64,000 bases of DNA, from positions 571,905 to 635,904 of the forward strand of contig LSRX01000048.1 in NCBI GenBank assembly GCA_001939145.1, given 5' to 3'. Shown one piece after another: positions 41,790 to 51,668 of this stretch (position 1 is the stretch's first letter; every line of letters begins with the position of its first letter). The notes below the pieces were generated by a model. It searched no databases, was not told where the DNA came from, and saw nothing but the letters and a program-made list of their open reading frames with translations. The DNA is from Symbiodinium microadriaticum. Taxonomy: Eukaryota; Sar; Dinophyceae; Suessiales; Symbiodiniaceae. The position numbers and the translations under genes are program-made.

Positions 41790-44700
41790 CCTGCCCAGGG
41801 AAGACATGGTGGGGACGTCGACTTGCTGGCCTTCTCAGTTGTCTGCGACCTACTCGAGTCAGAAGCGAAATAAGGTGCAGCTCAAGCGAGAGCTGTCAGG
41901 TCAATGGCGGCCACATGGGACGAGGACGCGCGAGGTTTGTGGAAACTTACCAGTTCGCCCCCCGAACCCCTCATGACTGGTCTGAGGGTGGGAGTGCATG
42001 TCACCTCCATCTTGTCTTGTCAGGATGCCCTCCTGATCTTCGGTGTGGCCCTGGGCGAGTCCCTCAGCTTGCACCTGGCATTTCAGAACATAGCTGTAGC
42101 CAAAGTGAAGACGATGACCTACCTGCCCGCTCTTCTTCGGCGGGCATGATGTGACAGGCAAGGAGTTTGCTACGAAGGGCGCTTCAGCAAGCTTAGGGCC
42201 GTGAGCTCGTTGCAGCCGGCGGATACCAACTTCTTCCGGAGCTGTGAGCTCGAGGCCCGGGGTCAACGTGCACCGCGTGGCCCGAAACGGCCGGAACTTC
42301 GAGTGCAGAACTCAGACCATTCTTCTTAGCCGTGGCATCACGGGCCGGCTCTCGAAGGTACCTTTCGGGTGAAGACCCGCACCTCGGGGCCAAGCTTGGT
42401 GCTGCGCACGTTCGGAACCGAGGCTTCCCCAAAAGCTGTGAGACCGGTTTCTGGAAGTATCGAGGTTCGCGGAGTGCAGTCCCAAGGGGTCATGGCGGTT
42501 GTCAAGCACTTCGCCATGAACGAGCAGGAGCTGTTGTGTTCCATCGCGTCCAGAAGTTGCTTCTTACCATCGCCGGAGCAAGGAGACAAACAGAAACACG
42601 GAGTCGCCGGCAACTCTGTTTCAGGTCACCGTCCTCACAACCCCCTGCTTCACATGTTGAGGTCCAACGTTGACGAGAAGACGGCCTGGGAGCTTTATTT
42701 CCCACCTTTCCAGGTGGGCCCTATTGCGAGGTTTTTCTCTATGTCTGTGTCTCACTGAAGAACGCTTGTGTACCGGTGTAAGTCAGGTGGTCATGTGTGC
42801 ATTGCATCTCCTGGCGTGTAAATGCGAGGCAGCCGTCGATGCAGGAGCCGTAGCATTCATGCAGGAGCCCTGGGAGCGCAAAACCCTACGGACCACATGT
42901 AGGCGTATGTGCGATGTTTGTGAATCATTGAGCCAGTAGTGTCTCGACAGCACCCGAAATCCCACAAGGCCCCAGCGGACGTCACCACACCACATGAACC
43001 GCAGTGGTGGCTTCGAGCAACAACAGTAGACTCGAAATGTTGGGCTTCGGAACCCCTCCTCTGGAAAATAGTTTTGTTTTGGGAGCGGAGGTGCAAGTTG
43101 TGCTTGAGAGCCGAGCACGCCAGCAGTTGTTGGCTGTTGATGTCTTATCGAGTGAGGTGAGGGAAGGCTCGAGAGCTGCAGAGAGTAACAGTTTGCTTCG
43201 GCACTTCCTGGCAACTCCGAACTTGAGCGCGCACCCCACGAAAGCCCAACGTTTGATTGCAAGGACGACTAGTCTGTGGTGCTACACTCAGTCCAAGCGT
43301 CCAAGCACGTAAAACCGAGCCACGCAGAGGTCTGAAAGCTGATGAACACCCCAAGCACTGCACATACACCACGAGAACCAGATTCATCTACCCAGCTTGC
43401 GTGTCGGCAAGGTGTTCCTACAACCTGGTCACGGTCTTGGCTTTCTGCTGTCTTTTGGGGCACGGGAAGCTGGATGGGCCAAGGTCGATGGAGTGCATGC
43501 ATGCTCCAATCGAGACCTGCTGCGAGTCGTGCTGCCGACGAGCTTTCGTTCAGTTTAGTTCAGAGAAGGACACAGAAACTATCAATCGCAAGATCTCGAC
43601 GAGGCATTGAAAGAGCGCATGGGCTTCCGAGGCACGGGTCCCGGCAGAGGGCATTGGTGCGAGGAATGACGCTGACGTGCGAGGCTTCGTCCAGTCGGAT
43701 TGGTGGGCAGCCCACGAGATGTCGTTGGAGCGTGGGCTCGACCAGGCATAGCTGCAGCCGTCTGCACCGTCCCTGCAAGCTTGTGCACAGCCCCCTGTGC
43801 CTGTGTCAGGAGATGCCCGGAACACAGGGTCTGTTCAGCGTTGAGGCCGGACTTGTGTGCAGAATGGCTTGAAGAGATCGTCGTTCGCCCGCTCAGTGAA
43901 GGCACTGCGACTGCAACCTCCAGAGCTTGTGGATGATGCTGTGCCCGTTTCCCAGCACTCCACAAGACTGGAGAGGATATGGCGATCGCATGCAGCTCAG
44001 GCGAAGGATCCTCGCTGCCATGAACAGGTGAGCCTCCAGCATTGCGAGAGAGTGACTCGGTGTGGGAGTGGCAGACGCAGGTTGGACCTGATGAGCACGT
44101 CCAAGTGCAGCCCGCCGAATTGTACCCAGCGGAAGCCCAAGACACATCGAAGCACAGGATCACTGGCTGACGGTACGACCTCATCAAATCAGGTATCTGC
44201 GCGCCAATGTAACATCCCCCACGAATCGAGCGCTGTCCAGAGAGTTGGCCACGCAGTCGATTGTCCAAGACCCAGGATGGCAGCGTTGTCGTTTGGGGCT
44301 CTTCAGAGCTGGCGCAGTGAAGAATGCGAACCCTCTGCATGTAGCCGTGTGTGCACCATGAAGATGCTTCAGCCAGCACTTGAATCTCTGCCGTGCGCAC
44401 TTCGCGAAGTAGCCTCTCCTTTTGGCCTGCGCCGCCGAGCAATCTCGCTTAGGTCCTGCTGCAAAATGTCCTACCCTCAGCGACAAGTCAGGCTGAGCCC
44501 GGAGCCCCGCAGGTAGTGGAAGGTATCGGCCCTTCGAGAGTGCGTGAAACGGTGTCGTGTAATGGATTCCCCGCTCAGATCTGCATTTCTGCTGCATGCC
44601 AGAGGGCTTGGGGTTTGTAGGTTTGAGGGTTTCTCTCACCACCCCCCCCCCCCCACCCGACTGTTTGCTATAACGTCACAGGGATCGAGCCCGTTCCGGC

Positions 44701-46700
44701 CGCGATCCTCGTTCCTCGTTTGCGGAGGATGGGATCGCCGCCGCGATGTAAAACTAAGGATGGCCGCTGGGATTTTGGTGTCACATCTCCCCTGACTCTC
44801 GCAAGTTTACGACGTGCAGGCATCTCAAACACGGCACATAGCCGTGATTTGCATGATTGGTTTCGTTTTTGCCGGGGCAGGTTGCAGACACGGTTCCAAC
44901 CGGAACAGACCAACACACGGGGGGGGGGGGAGGAGGCGACAGGGGTCAATGCCATGATTTGCACGTGAGCCAACACGAAGGCTAAACAACAGCGACAGGG
45001 GCACCATCGGCCTCTACCTCTAGTGACTCTGCCTCCAAAAAAACCTGTAGTGACTCACTCTAGTGACTCTAGTGTAGCAACATGCAGTAGCAATCGCAAG
45101 CAGGGTGACAATGCTACTGACAAATCGCTGCAAGCATACTTTTGTCGTTTTGCTAGCTGCTCAGCAGCCAATCCAATGTAATCGCAGCATGCACAGCATG
45201 CGACGAGCCAGCCAAGATTACAGCTTCTGCTTTGTGGAATGTTGGAGAAAGCACAACACTTTGACTTAAGCTTGGAGGGAGGCCTGGTGTTGCTGGCCGC
45301 CCTAACCAACCGTGAACACCACAGGCACCACCCCACAGGGCAGGGAGAAAAAGAAGCCGCGAGACCGGGAACCCAAGACCAAAGGTTCCACGCCACCGCG
45401 AGGAGCGGAAGGGGATACAGTGAATTGGGCGGGGACGGAGGGGAGGAGGGGGCGCAGGCCCTGCATCATGTACGGGGTCTCTGCGTTACAAACGATCCGA
45501 TGAAACCCTCGGAAGCAAAACGGCCGCAAGCCTTGTTTCGGCGATTTCTGCTTCCACATGGGCGCAAGGCAGCACACTGAAGGCAGTGCCTCAAGCTGAC
45601 TGCCTTTGGACGCATTCAGTTCCCCTGCATTTACTTCTCCTCGCCAGCACTCCTTCCTGCCACTAAGCACCTCAACGTTCTGCCGCTCTCCAATGCGGGC
45701 ACCTTGGGCGATGCGAAGGGCAGTGCAGCTTCAGCAGAGTTTAGGACTGAGATTACGCTAGTCACAGTCCTTGTGGCGATAGCAGCAATCTTGCCTCTGG
45801 GTCCTGGTGCTAAGGTCAAGACCATCGCAGTGGTGGGTCCGGCCCTCAGCGGAGAGGAACGCTCATCGGAGTTTAGGCTGACCGGACAGTTCTGGTTCTG
45901 CATGACAAGACGTGAATGAGGCCTTTCCGAGGCTTTATTAAGGGCTTCATATGACATTAATAACGTTTTAATAAAGGCTTCCCATGGTCGAGAAAAGGCT
46001 TTAATAAGGGTTAATTATCTCAATAAAGCTTTGATAAGGGCTTAATATGGCTTTAATACGGCTTATGGCGTTAATAAGGCCTTAAACAGGCTTGAATAAG
46101 GGCTTGATGGGCTTGATAAGGAGTTAAATTTGGCTTTTCATCATGCCTTCATAAGGCCTTCATAAGGGCTTGATATGGCTTTAATAAAGTTAGAAAAAAA
46201 GGCTTCATATGGTCGGGAGAAGGCCTTTATAAGAGTTAAATATGGCCTTGATACGGCTTTAACATCCCTGGAAGTCAGTGTTTGTTTCCTGGAACAAATC
46301 GAGCATCCTGGCAAGGACTAGCTCTAGGGTGAGCAGAAGTCATGGCCGCGATGCGAGAGTCAGAGCAGTTCTGCTGGTTTGAGGTGCTGCCGCTGTGGCA
46401 CGGTCCGAGCCTCAGATGCACTTGTGTGTTTCAGGGCGCGCTGCGTTGCTGCGTTGCGTTGCTGCGGTTTGGGCCCAAGGCCCTACGATCCGAGCGGGAA
46501 AGACCAAGGTGCGAATGCCTGGGCCGGGCATCTCAGTACAGCTGGACCGGAGAAGGGTAGGATGTGTTCTTGTCTGAGAGCAACAGCAACGGATGCATGT
46601 TGTGCAGCTGTGCGATGAGGCCGTCGGCGACTACTATTCCGGGGGTGGAAGCCATGAGCTCATGTCACCTGCAACAGCCGAATCGCACCCGGCATCTTTG
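41790..46700 (+). CDS. GH3 glycoside hydrolase, catalytic domain exons
   Basis: Continues the enzyme begun at 18.9 kb through many tiny exons. Recognised in order: MVGTSTCWPSQLS (to 41,840), MAATWDED (41,900), DALLIFGVALG (42,024-42,054), KEFATKGAS (42,158-42,197), GPGVNVHRVARNGRNFE (42,255), YLSGEDPHLGA (42,358), GVMAVVKHFAMNEQE (42,465), NVDEKTAWELYFPPF (42,662-42,713), AAVDAGAVAF (42,829-42,860), MCSYNLVT (43,412), ALKERMGFRG (to 43,631), GFVQSDWWAAHE (43,684-43,745; the Asp of SDW is the family nucleophile), EMPGTQGLFS (43,810), PPELVDDA (to 43,940), LRRRILAAMNR (43,996-44,027). The second domain begins with AAILPLGPGAKVKTIAVVG (about 45,790) and GDYYSGGGSHEL (about 46,630). Donors at 42,055, 42,198, 42,861, 43,632 and 43,746 are GC; those at 41,841, 42,303, 42,410, 42,714 and 43,941 are GT. 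The motif order is complete for a GH3 N-terminal barrel. Exons between 44.0 and 45.8 kb are not resolved. Confidence 0.88.
42861..43411 (+). other. GC-AG intron in the GH3 gene
   Basis: The exon ends GTAGCATTCAT, the intron starts GCAGGA and ends CGGCAAG, and the next exon starts GTGTTCCTACAAC. Joined: A-F-M-C-S-Y-N, the invariant GH3 motif. Length 551 bp. No nested exon was seen. Confidence 0.88.
45930..46265. repeat. Degenerate GGCTTTAATAAGG-type tandem repeat
   Basis: About 25 imperfect copies of an 11-14-bp unit around GGCTT(T/G)ATAAGG, with a few CATATGG/CCATGGTCG spacers, inside a GH3 intron. It is unlike the simple microsatellites elsewhere in the window in being longer-period and strongly degenerate. 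Confidence 0.8.
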
Positions 46701-47741
46701 AAGCGTCGATAGGTGGCCACACGGTTGCCAGCAATGTCCAGCTCTGAGGTTGCTGTCGCGCATGGACAATCAGTGTCATACATATATTATTCTATATCTT
46801 CATACATTCAAAGTATGTCCAACCCCAGCACGGATCCATTCCGGTCGTTCTCTTCTGGGACGAGGTGGTGACTCCCTTGGAGGGCATACAGAGGCAGGAT
46901 TATTGCTTGGATTTTCGCAGGACCCGCAAGCTTGCCACCCCAGCATGGGCTAGCTACTGTAGTGGTGATTAGTCGATGATATAGATCGAGTAGGTGTAGA
47001 TTCTAGGGTAAAGACTGTCTGGTGGATCTCGTCGGTCTGTGAGAAAGTGCATGCGTCTTTTTGGGTTGGGGTCCGACAGTCCACCCCGCAATTCTTGGCT
47101 CGAAGCTGGGAAGCACGGGCTGCAATCTCACATCCCTCTTCCTGTACATACTTCCGCGGTCTTTCACCTGAAGGCTCGACCAACATCCGCTTGCCTCGAG
47201 TGGAGCATACATGCTTTGCCTGAAACTTGCCACAGCATGGCGATCCGCCTCTTCCTGGCCTCGTGCCTCATCCGTTTCGCCGCTTGCTTCGAGGCGACAG
47301 CTGGGATTGGGGCGTGGGGGGCTAGGGCCCGGCTAGGGCTAGGGGTTGAGGGGTGTTTGCAGGATGAGGACCTCTTTGCAGAGAGCATCAATACCGAGTT
47401 GCTGCAGGCCACCGTTCGACGTTCCGGGATTCCATGTGCCTTGATGTCTGATGTGCGCAGGTGAAGATAGAGCTCTCGAAGAATGTGTCTCCTGGCTCGA
47501 GTTGCCCCGTCCGTTTCCAGCTGCGTGGAACAGCCCGAATTTCGCGAGGCTTGACACCGGTCGGTCCACGACGGAGGGGTCAACTGGAGCCTCGCCTGAT
47601 GCATCAGCTGACCGGCTGCTGAATCTTGAATTCAACATGGGTATCTTCTGGAGCCTGTGCCGAGGAAAGTCTGATGATGCAGCTTGTCCGAAATAAGCAT
47701 ACTAGTAGCTGAAGTTGTCGTGTCGGTCTAAGTCGCACCAG

Positions 47742-49760
47742 GTGGAAGCTGACAGCACCTGTGCAGACCACTGCAAGTATGTTGGATCCACGCTGTGGCA
47801 GTACGACCCCGATTGCCAGGGCTGCAAAGCATCTCTATTGCAGGTGAAGGATTGCATGGACTACTGCAAGCACGAGCCCTTGACGGTGTGGCAATATGAT
47901 GCCAACTGTGCCTCCTGCACAGCGTTGGCTCAGAGCAGCCCAAGCAACAGCCAGAGCAGCGACAAAGAGCGGGTCGGGTGTGCAGACTACTGCAAGTACG
48001 TTGGCACGTCAGTGCGGCAGAACGTACCGGACTGCAAAGATTGCTCCGCGGCTCTGGTGGAGGAGCATGCTTCGCAGTATCCGTGTGCAAGCTGGTGCCA
48101 GTATGAGGGCCCGGCCGTCTGGCAGTATGATCCAAACTGCGGGGGGTGTTACGAGCAGCCGATACCACTGTTGAACAGGTCAGTGAGCTGCTTCAACTAC
48201 TGCCAGTACGTTGGATCTGCAGTTTGGCAGTACAACCCAGACTGCCGAGGCTGTGCAGCACCATACCTCTTACAGGAAAACCAGGGTAGCAGGTGTCAGT
48301 CCTACTGTCAGCACGAGCCGTCGATAGCCTGGCAGTATGATGCCAACTGCCAGGACTGCAAGCCAACCTCCTTTACTCAGGAATTGGCCACTGCTGCAGC
48401 ACAGACAAGTGGCGATTGCGCCGACTACTGCAAGCACGTTGGATCCGCGCTGTGGCAGTACGACCCCGATTGCCAGGGCTGCAAAGCATCTCTATTGCAG
48501 GTGAAGGATTGCATGGACTACTGCAAGCAAGAGCCCTCGACGGTGTGGCAATATGATGCCAACTGTGCCTCCTGCACAGTGTTGGCTCAGAGCAGCCCAA
48601 GCAACAGCCAGAGCAGCGACAAAGAGCGGGTCGGGTGTGCCGACTACTGCAAGTACGTTGGGGCTGCCGTGCAGCAGTTCAATCCAGATTGCAAGGATTG
48701 CACGGCATCCTTCGCACAGAAATCCAACTCTTCCATACCCTCCTGCAGCGACTACTGCCAAAAAGAACCGTCAGGATTGTGGCCGTACGATGCCAAGTGC
48801 CAGGATTGCGCGGTGGTGTCGACGGCAGAGGCTGGCACCAAGGAATCCGACCAGTGCGAGGCAAGTGGACTGCACGATGCAAGCTAAACTTGCAGCAACT
48901 ACTGCGACTAGTCGGGCTCTCCTACAGGGCGACTCCAATTCTGCACTCCTGCTTCTCCCGCTACTTCCACTACTACTACTACTACTACTGCTGCTACCAC
49001 TACCACAACCACGACTACTACGACCACCCCCACCCCCACCCCCACCACCACTACCACCACTACCATTACCACTACCACTACCACTACCACTACCACTACC
49101 ACTACCACTACCACTACCACTACAGCACTGCTACTGCTACTGCTACATGACTGGTACAACTGGCGCTGAGAGTAAAAGTATCAGTGCCACTACTACTGTG
49201 ACTACTACTACGACGACGACGACGACTATTGCGATTACGGCTACTGCGACTACTGGGACGACGACGGCTGCTACTTCTGCTCCTACTGATGCCTGCATGC
49301 ATGTAGAGAGAACGATACATAGTACAGCAGCAACATAATGGTGAGGGTTGCTGGACGCCATGCAAAGGCTTGCCAGAGTTGTCTTGTAATTATACTTTGT
49401 TCTCGATTTGTTCTGCGGCCATTTCCACTTCCTTAATACTGTGCTCTGGTCAGGATCACTGCAAGTTTGTCGGGGCGGCGGTGTGGCAGCATGACCCTGA
49501 ATGCCGGGGCTGCAAGACTTCCGAGCTGCTGGCTTGGGCCCCAGCCCGCATTGAGGAGGGAGAGTGCCAAGACCACTGCAAGCGCCTTGGTGAAATTTGG
49601 AAGCCCAAATGTACACTAAATCAAGTCACTCCGATGCTGCTCCGCTTTTGGAACCTGGCCAACTCTCAGGTACCAGGGAGCTGCTGTGTGGAAAGACGAT
49701 GCCGCCTGCAGCGGATGCTTCCACGCCCTGCTGCAGGAAACTCAAGATACCCTGGCAGAG
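47742..49760 (+). CDS. Twelve-copy Cys-rich repeat protein or GH3 insert domain
   Basis: An exon from an acceptor at 47,741 (CGCACCAG) encodes ten copies of a ~35-residue repeat with the core C-x3-C-x13-C-x2-C and a conserved W-Q-Y-D-P/A. Examples are CADYCKHVGSALWQYDPDC and CMDYCKQEPSTVWQYDANC, which alternate as two subtypes (KYVG and KHEP). A GC-AG intron (48,861-49,453) leads to copy 11 (DHCKFVGAAVWQHDPECRGC), and a second GC-AG intron (49,582-49,669) splits copy 12 (HCK then YQGAAVWKDDAACSGC). Four Cys per repeat suggest two disulfides and an extracellular or secretory location. No signal peptide is visible in this block. It sits between GH3 exons at 46.7 and 51.7 kb on the same strand. 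It may be an extra domain of that enzyme, perhaps glycan-binding, or a separate nested gene. No known family was recognised. Confidence 0.7.
47781..48659 (+). repeat. Recent internal duplication in the Cys-rich exon (657-bp period)
   Basis: About 220 bp beginning GTTGGATCC at 47,781 recur from 48,438 with only a handful of differences; the offset of 657 bp is exactly 219 codons. Copies 1-3 of the protein repeat are therefore nearly identical to copies 7-9, including the linker SSPSNSQSSDKER. Confidence 0.9.
48955..49300. repeat. CTA/CCA trinucleotide microsatellite within intron
   Basis: Runs of ACT, CCA, CCCCCA and TAC units, then ACG/ACT interruptions, inside the GC-AG intron of the Cys-rich block. 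Open frames of Tyr-His or Val here are repeat translations. Confidence 0.9.
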
Positions 49761-49769
49761 ATCGTCATC

Positions 49770-51668
49770 ATGCCCTTCCCTCCTCCTCCTCCTCCTCCTA
49801 AATCATCTTTCTTCATCCACATCCTCATGTCAGTCATCTTCACATCGACATCGAGCTGAATCAGACACTTCACCTCCTTCCGCCAGTCATCATCCTCAGC
49901 CTCGTCCCATGTCATTTTTTTCCGTTCACCCCAGTTTATATTGCATTGTCATCATCACCGGTATCTGAGAAAGCACCATTGCCAACACCGCAGCCATGAC
50001 ACGTTACCATTTCCACCATATTTTTCGTCGTATTCCCGAGTACCATCGCCATCTTGACCATCTTCTCCCCTGTCTCCATGTCCGTCTTTTCATTTTCTTC
50101 TTGGGGCTTCCCCTTTTTCATCAGCATCGCCATTGCCATACTTGCACCACCGGGCATAGCAGCATCGTCACCACGAAGTCCCTCAGCGACTACATTCACC
50201 ACATATCCGTTTGCTTCACCATGATCAGCAGCGTCACCTCCACCTTCACCTTCGCCGCACGTAGCATCGATACCATCATGATCAGAATGGTCGTCCCAGT
50301 CCTGAGTGGCCTCAGCTGTTACCCGAACAAATTCATGACTGACTCGTGCAACCATCGTGATGCTTTTCCTCTTGTGTAATGAGCTACTTAATTCTGCTAC
50401 TCAGTACGATGTCCAGATGCACTGCACGGCACGCTGGCAGGAGAAGCTGCGGAACAATGGAACCAAAAGCGAGAAGCTTGAGCCAAATGGAAGCCGTTTT
50501 GTTCGTTTTCCGAGATCGTCCATGCTGGCCAGAGCGTGGCCTCCTTGTCAACCTCAGCTATGTAGACAGAGACATGAGCCATGTGGAACCCGAGGTGCAC
50601 CACTATTACCGGCGGAACCTGCATGTTCAACAACTGCGATTATACTCGAGGCCCCACACAATGCAACTGGGCACGGCTTTGCGTTTGTCCGGAAAACTTT
50701 TGTGTCTTGACTGCACTCGCATGATGGACAATGGTCCCCCCCCTTTGCAGCATTGGGGTGCCTTGATTCTTGAACCGAGGTTCGCAGAATGGAGTCTGCG
50801 TCTTCAACCTGAACACTGTGATGCGGTGATAGGGGTATCTGAGAAACATGGCGGATAAGACCGCAATGAGCCAAAGCGTTCGCGGAGAGTGTATGAGCGA
50901 GGAGCATATGCGACAACTGCTTCTTCCTTGCTCACGCTACCTTTGACGCACACGTATGGTTGTGCAGTTATGCAGGAATATGCGGGAACATCCACCTGTA
51001 TGTGTCCACGTGCTTGCTATAACACATACAGAAAGGTAGCATGTGGGGCATGTGTATCAAATGCTTGGAATGGAAAACAGGACAGTCGTGCTTGTGTCAT
51101 TGCCGCGCACATGGTAGTTTTGCAGGCCGGAATTAGCTGAGCAGTAGTGGTAGTAGTAGCAGCCGCAGGAGGAGCAGTAGTGGCAGGAGCAGTTGTACTT
51201 AGTACCGGTACTAGTACGAGCACTAGAAAGTAGTCGTCGTCGTAGTCGCAGTCATGGTTGTCGCTGTTGTTGGTGGTCGTGGGGAACTTGACCAGCTGGG
51301 TCTATCTTCTGACATGGATAGCCTTCTGAATGCCGTTCGTCGTGCCCTGCCTGCAGTGCCGAGCCCGAACTACTACAGGTGAGCTTCAACAGGCATCACT
51401 CAAGCGGGGTCTGAGAGAAATACGCAGAAACCGCAAAGAATTGTTCTGATGCGGTTGTGAGCGACCGCATCGACCAGATTCCGGTCCTTCGAGTTCCAGC
51501 TTCTGAAACTCCAAAACGTAGAACATTGCTAAACACCGGCGTAGGGCAGTTCTGCTCTGTCGGGCAGGCGCGCGCAGCAACAGGGAATCACGGTGGCCGA
51601 TGCTTGTGTTGAGCATACATAGGTTTGGCAGTTTCCAGCCGAGACCCAGCCGCTTCTCTGTATGGCAG
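49770..51668. other. Likely intronic, no gene recognised
   Basis: Begins with a CCT/TCA-rich low-complexity stretch (49,780-50,330). A + frame at 50,379-50,858 (159 codons) has no recognisable domain. GTA-rich repeats occur at 51,140-51,240. GH3 exons resume at 51,669. Confidence 0.45.

Noticed and set aside
47451..47696. Frame with ADRLLNLEF resembling the GH3 ADRLNLSL motif
   Set aside because: Flanking residues do not match GH3 and a better match with correct splicing exists at 51,793.
48635..49338. Frames rich in Tyr-His, Pro-Leu or Val at the end of the Cys-rich exon
   Set aside because: They read the repeat-filled intron 48,861-49,453 or alternate frames of the Cys-rich exon.
50379..50858. 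159-codon + frame
   Set aside because: No recognisable domain, several alternative frames of similar length, and located in a likely intron.
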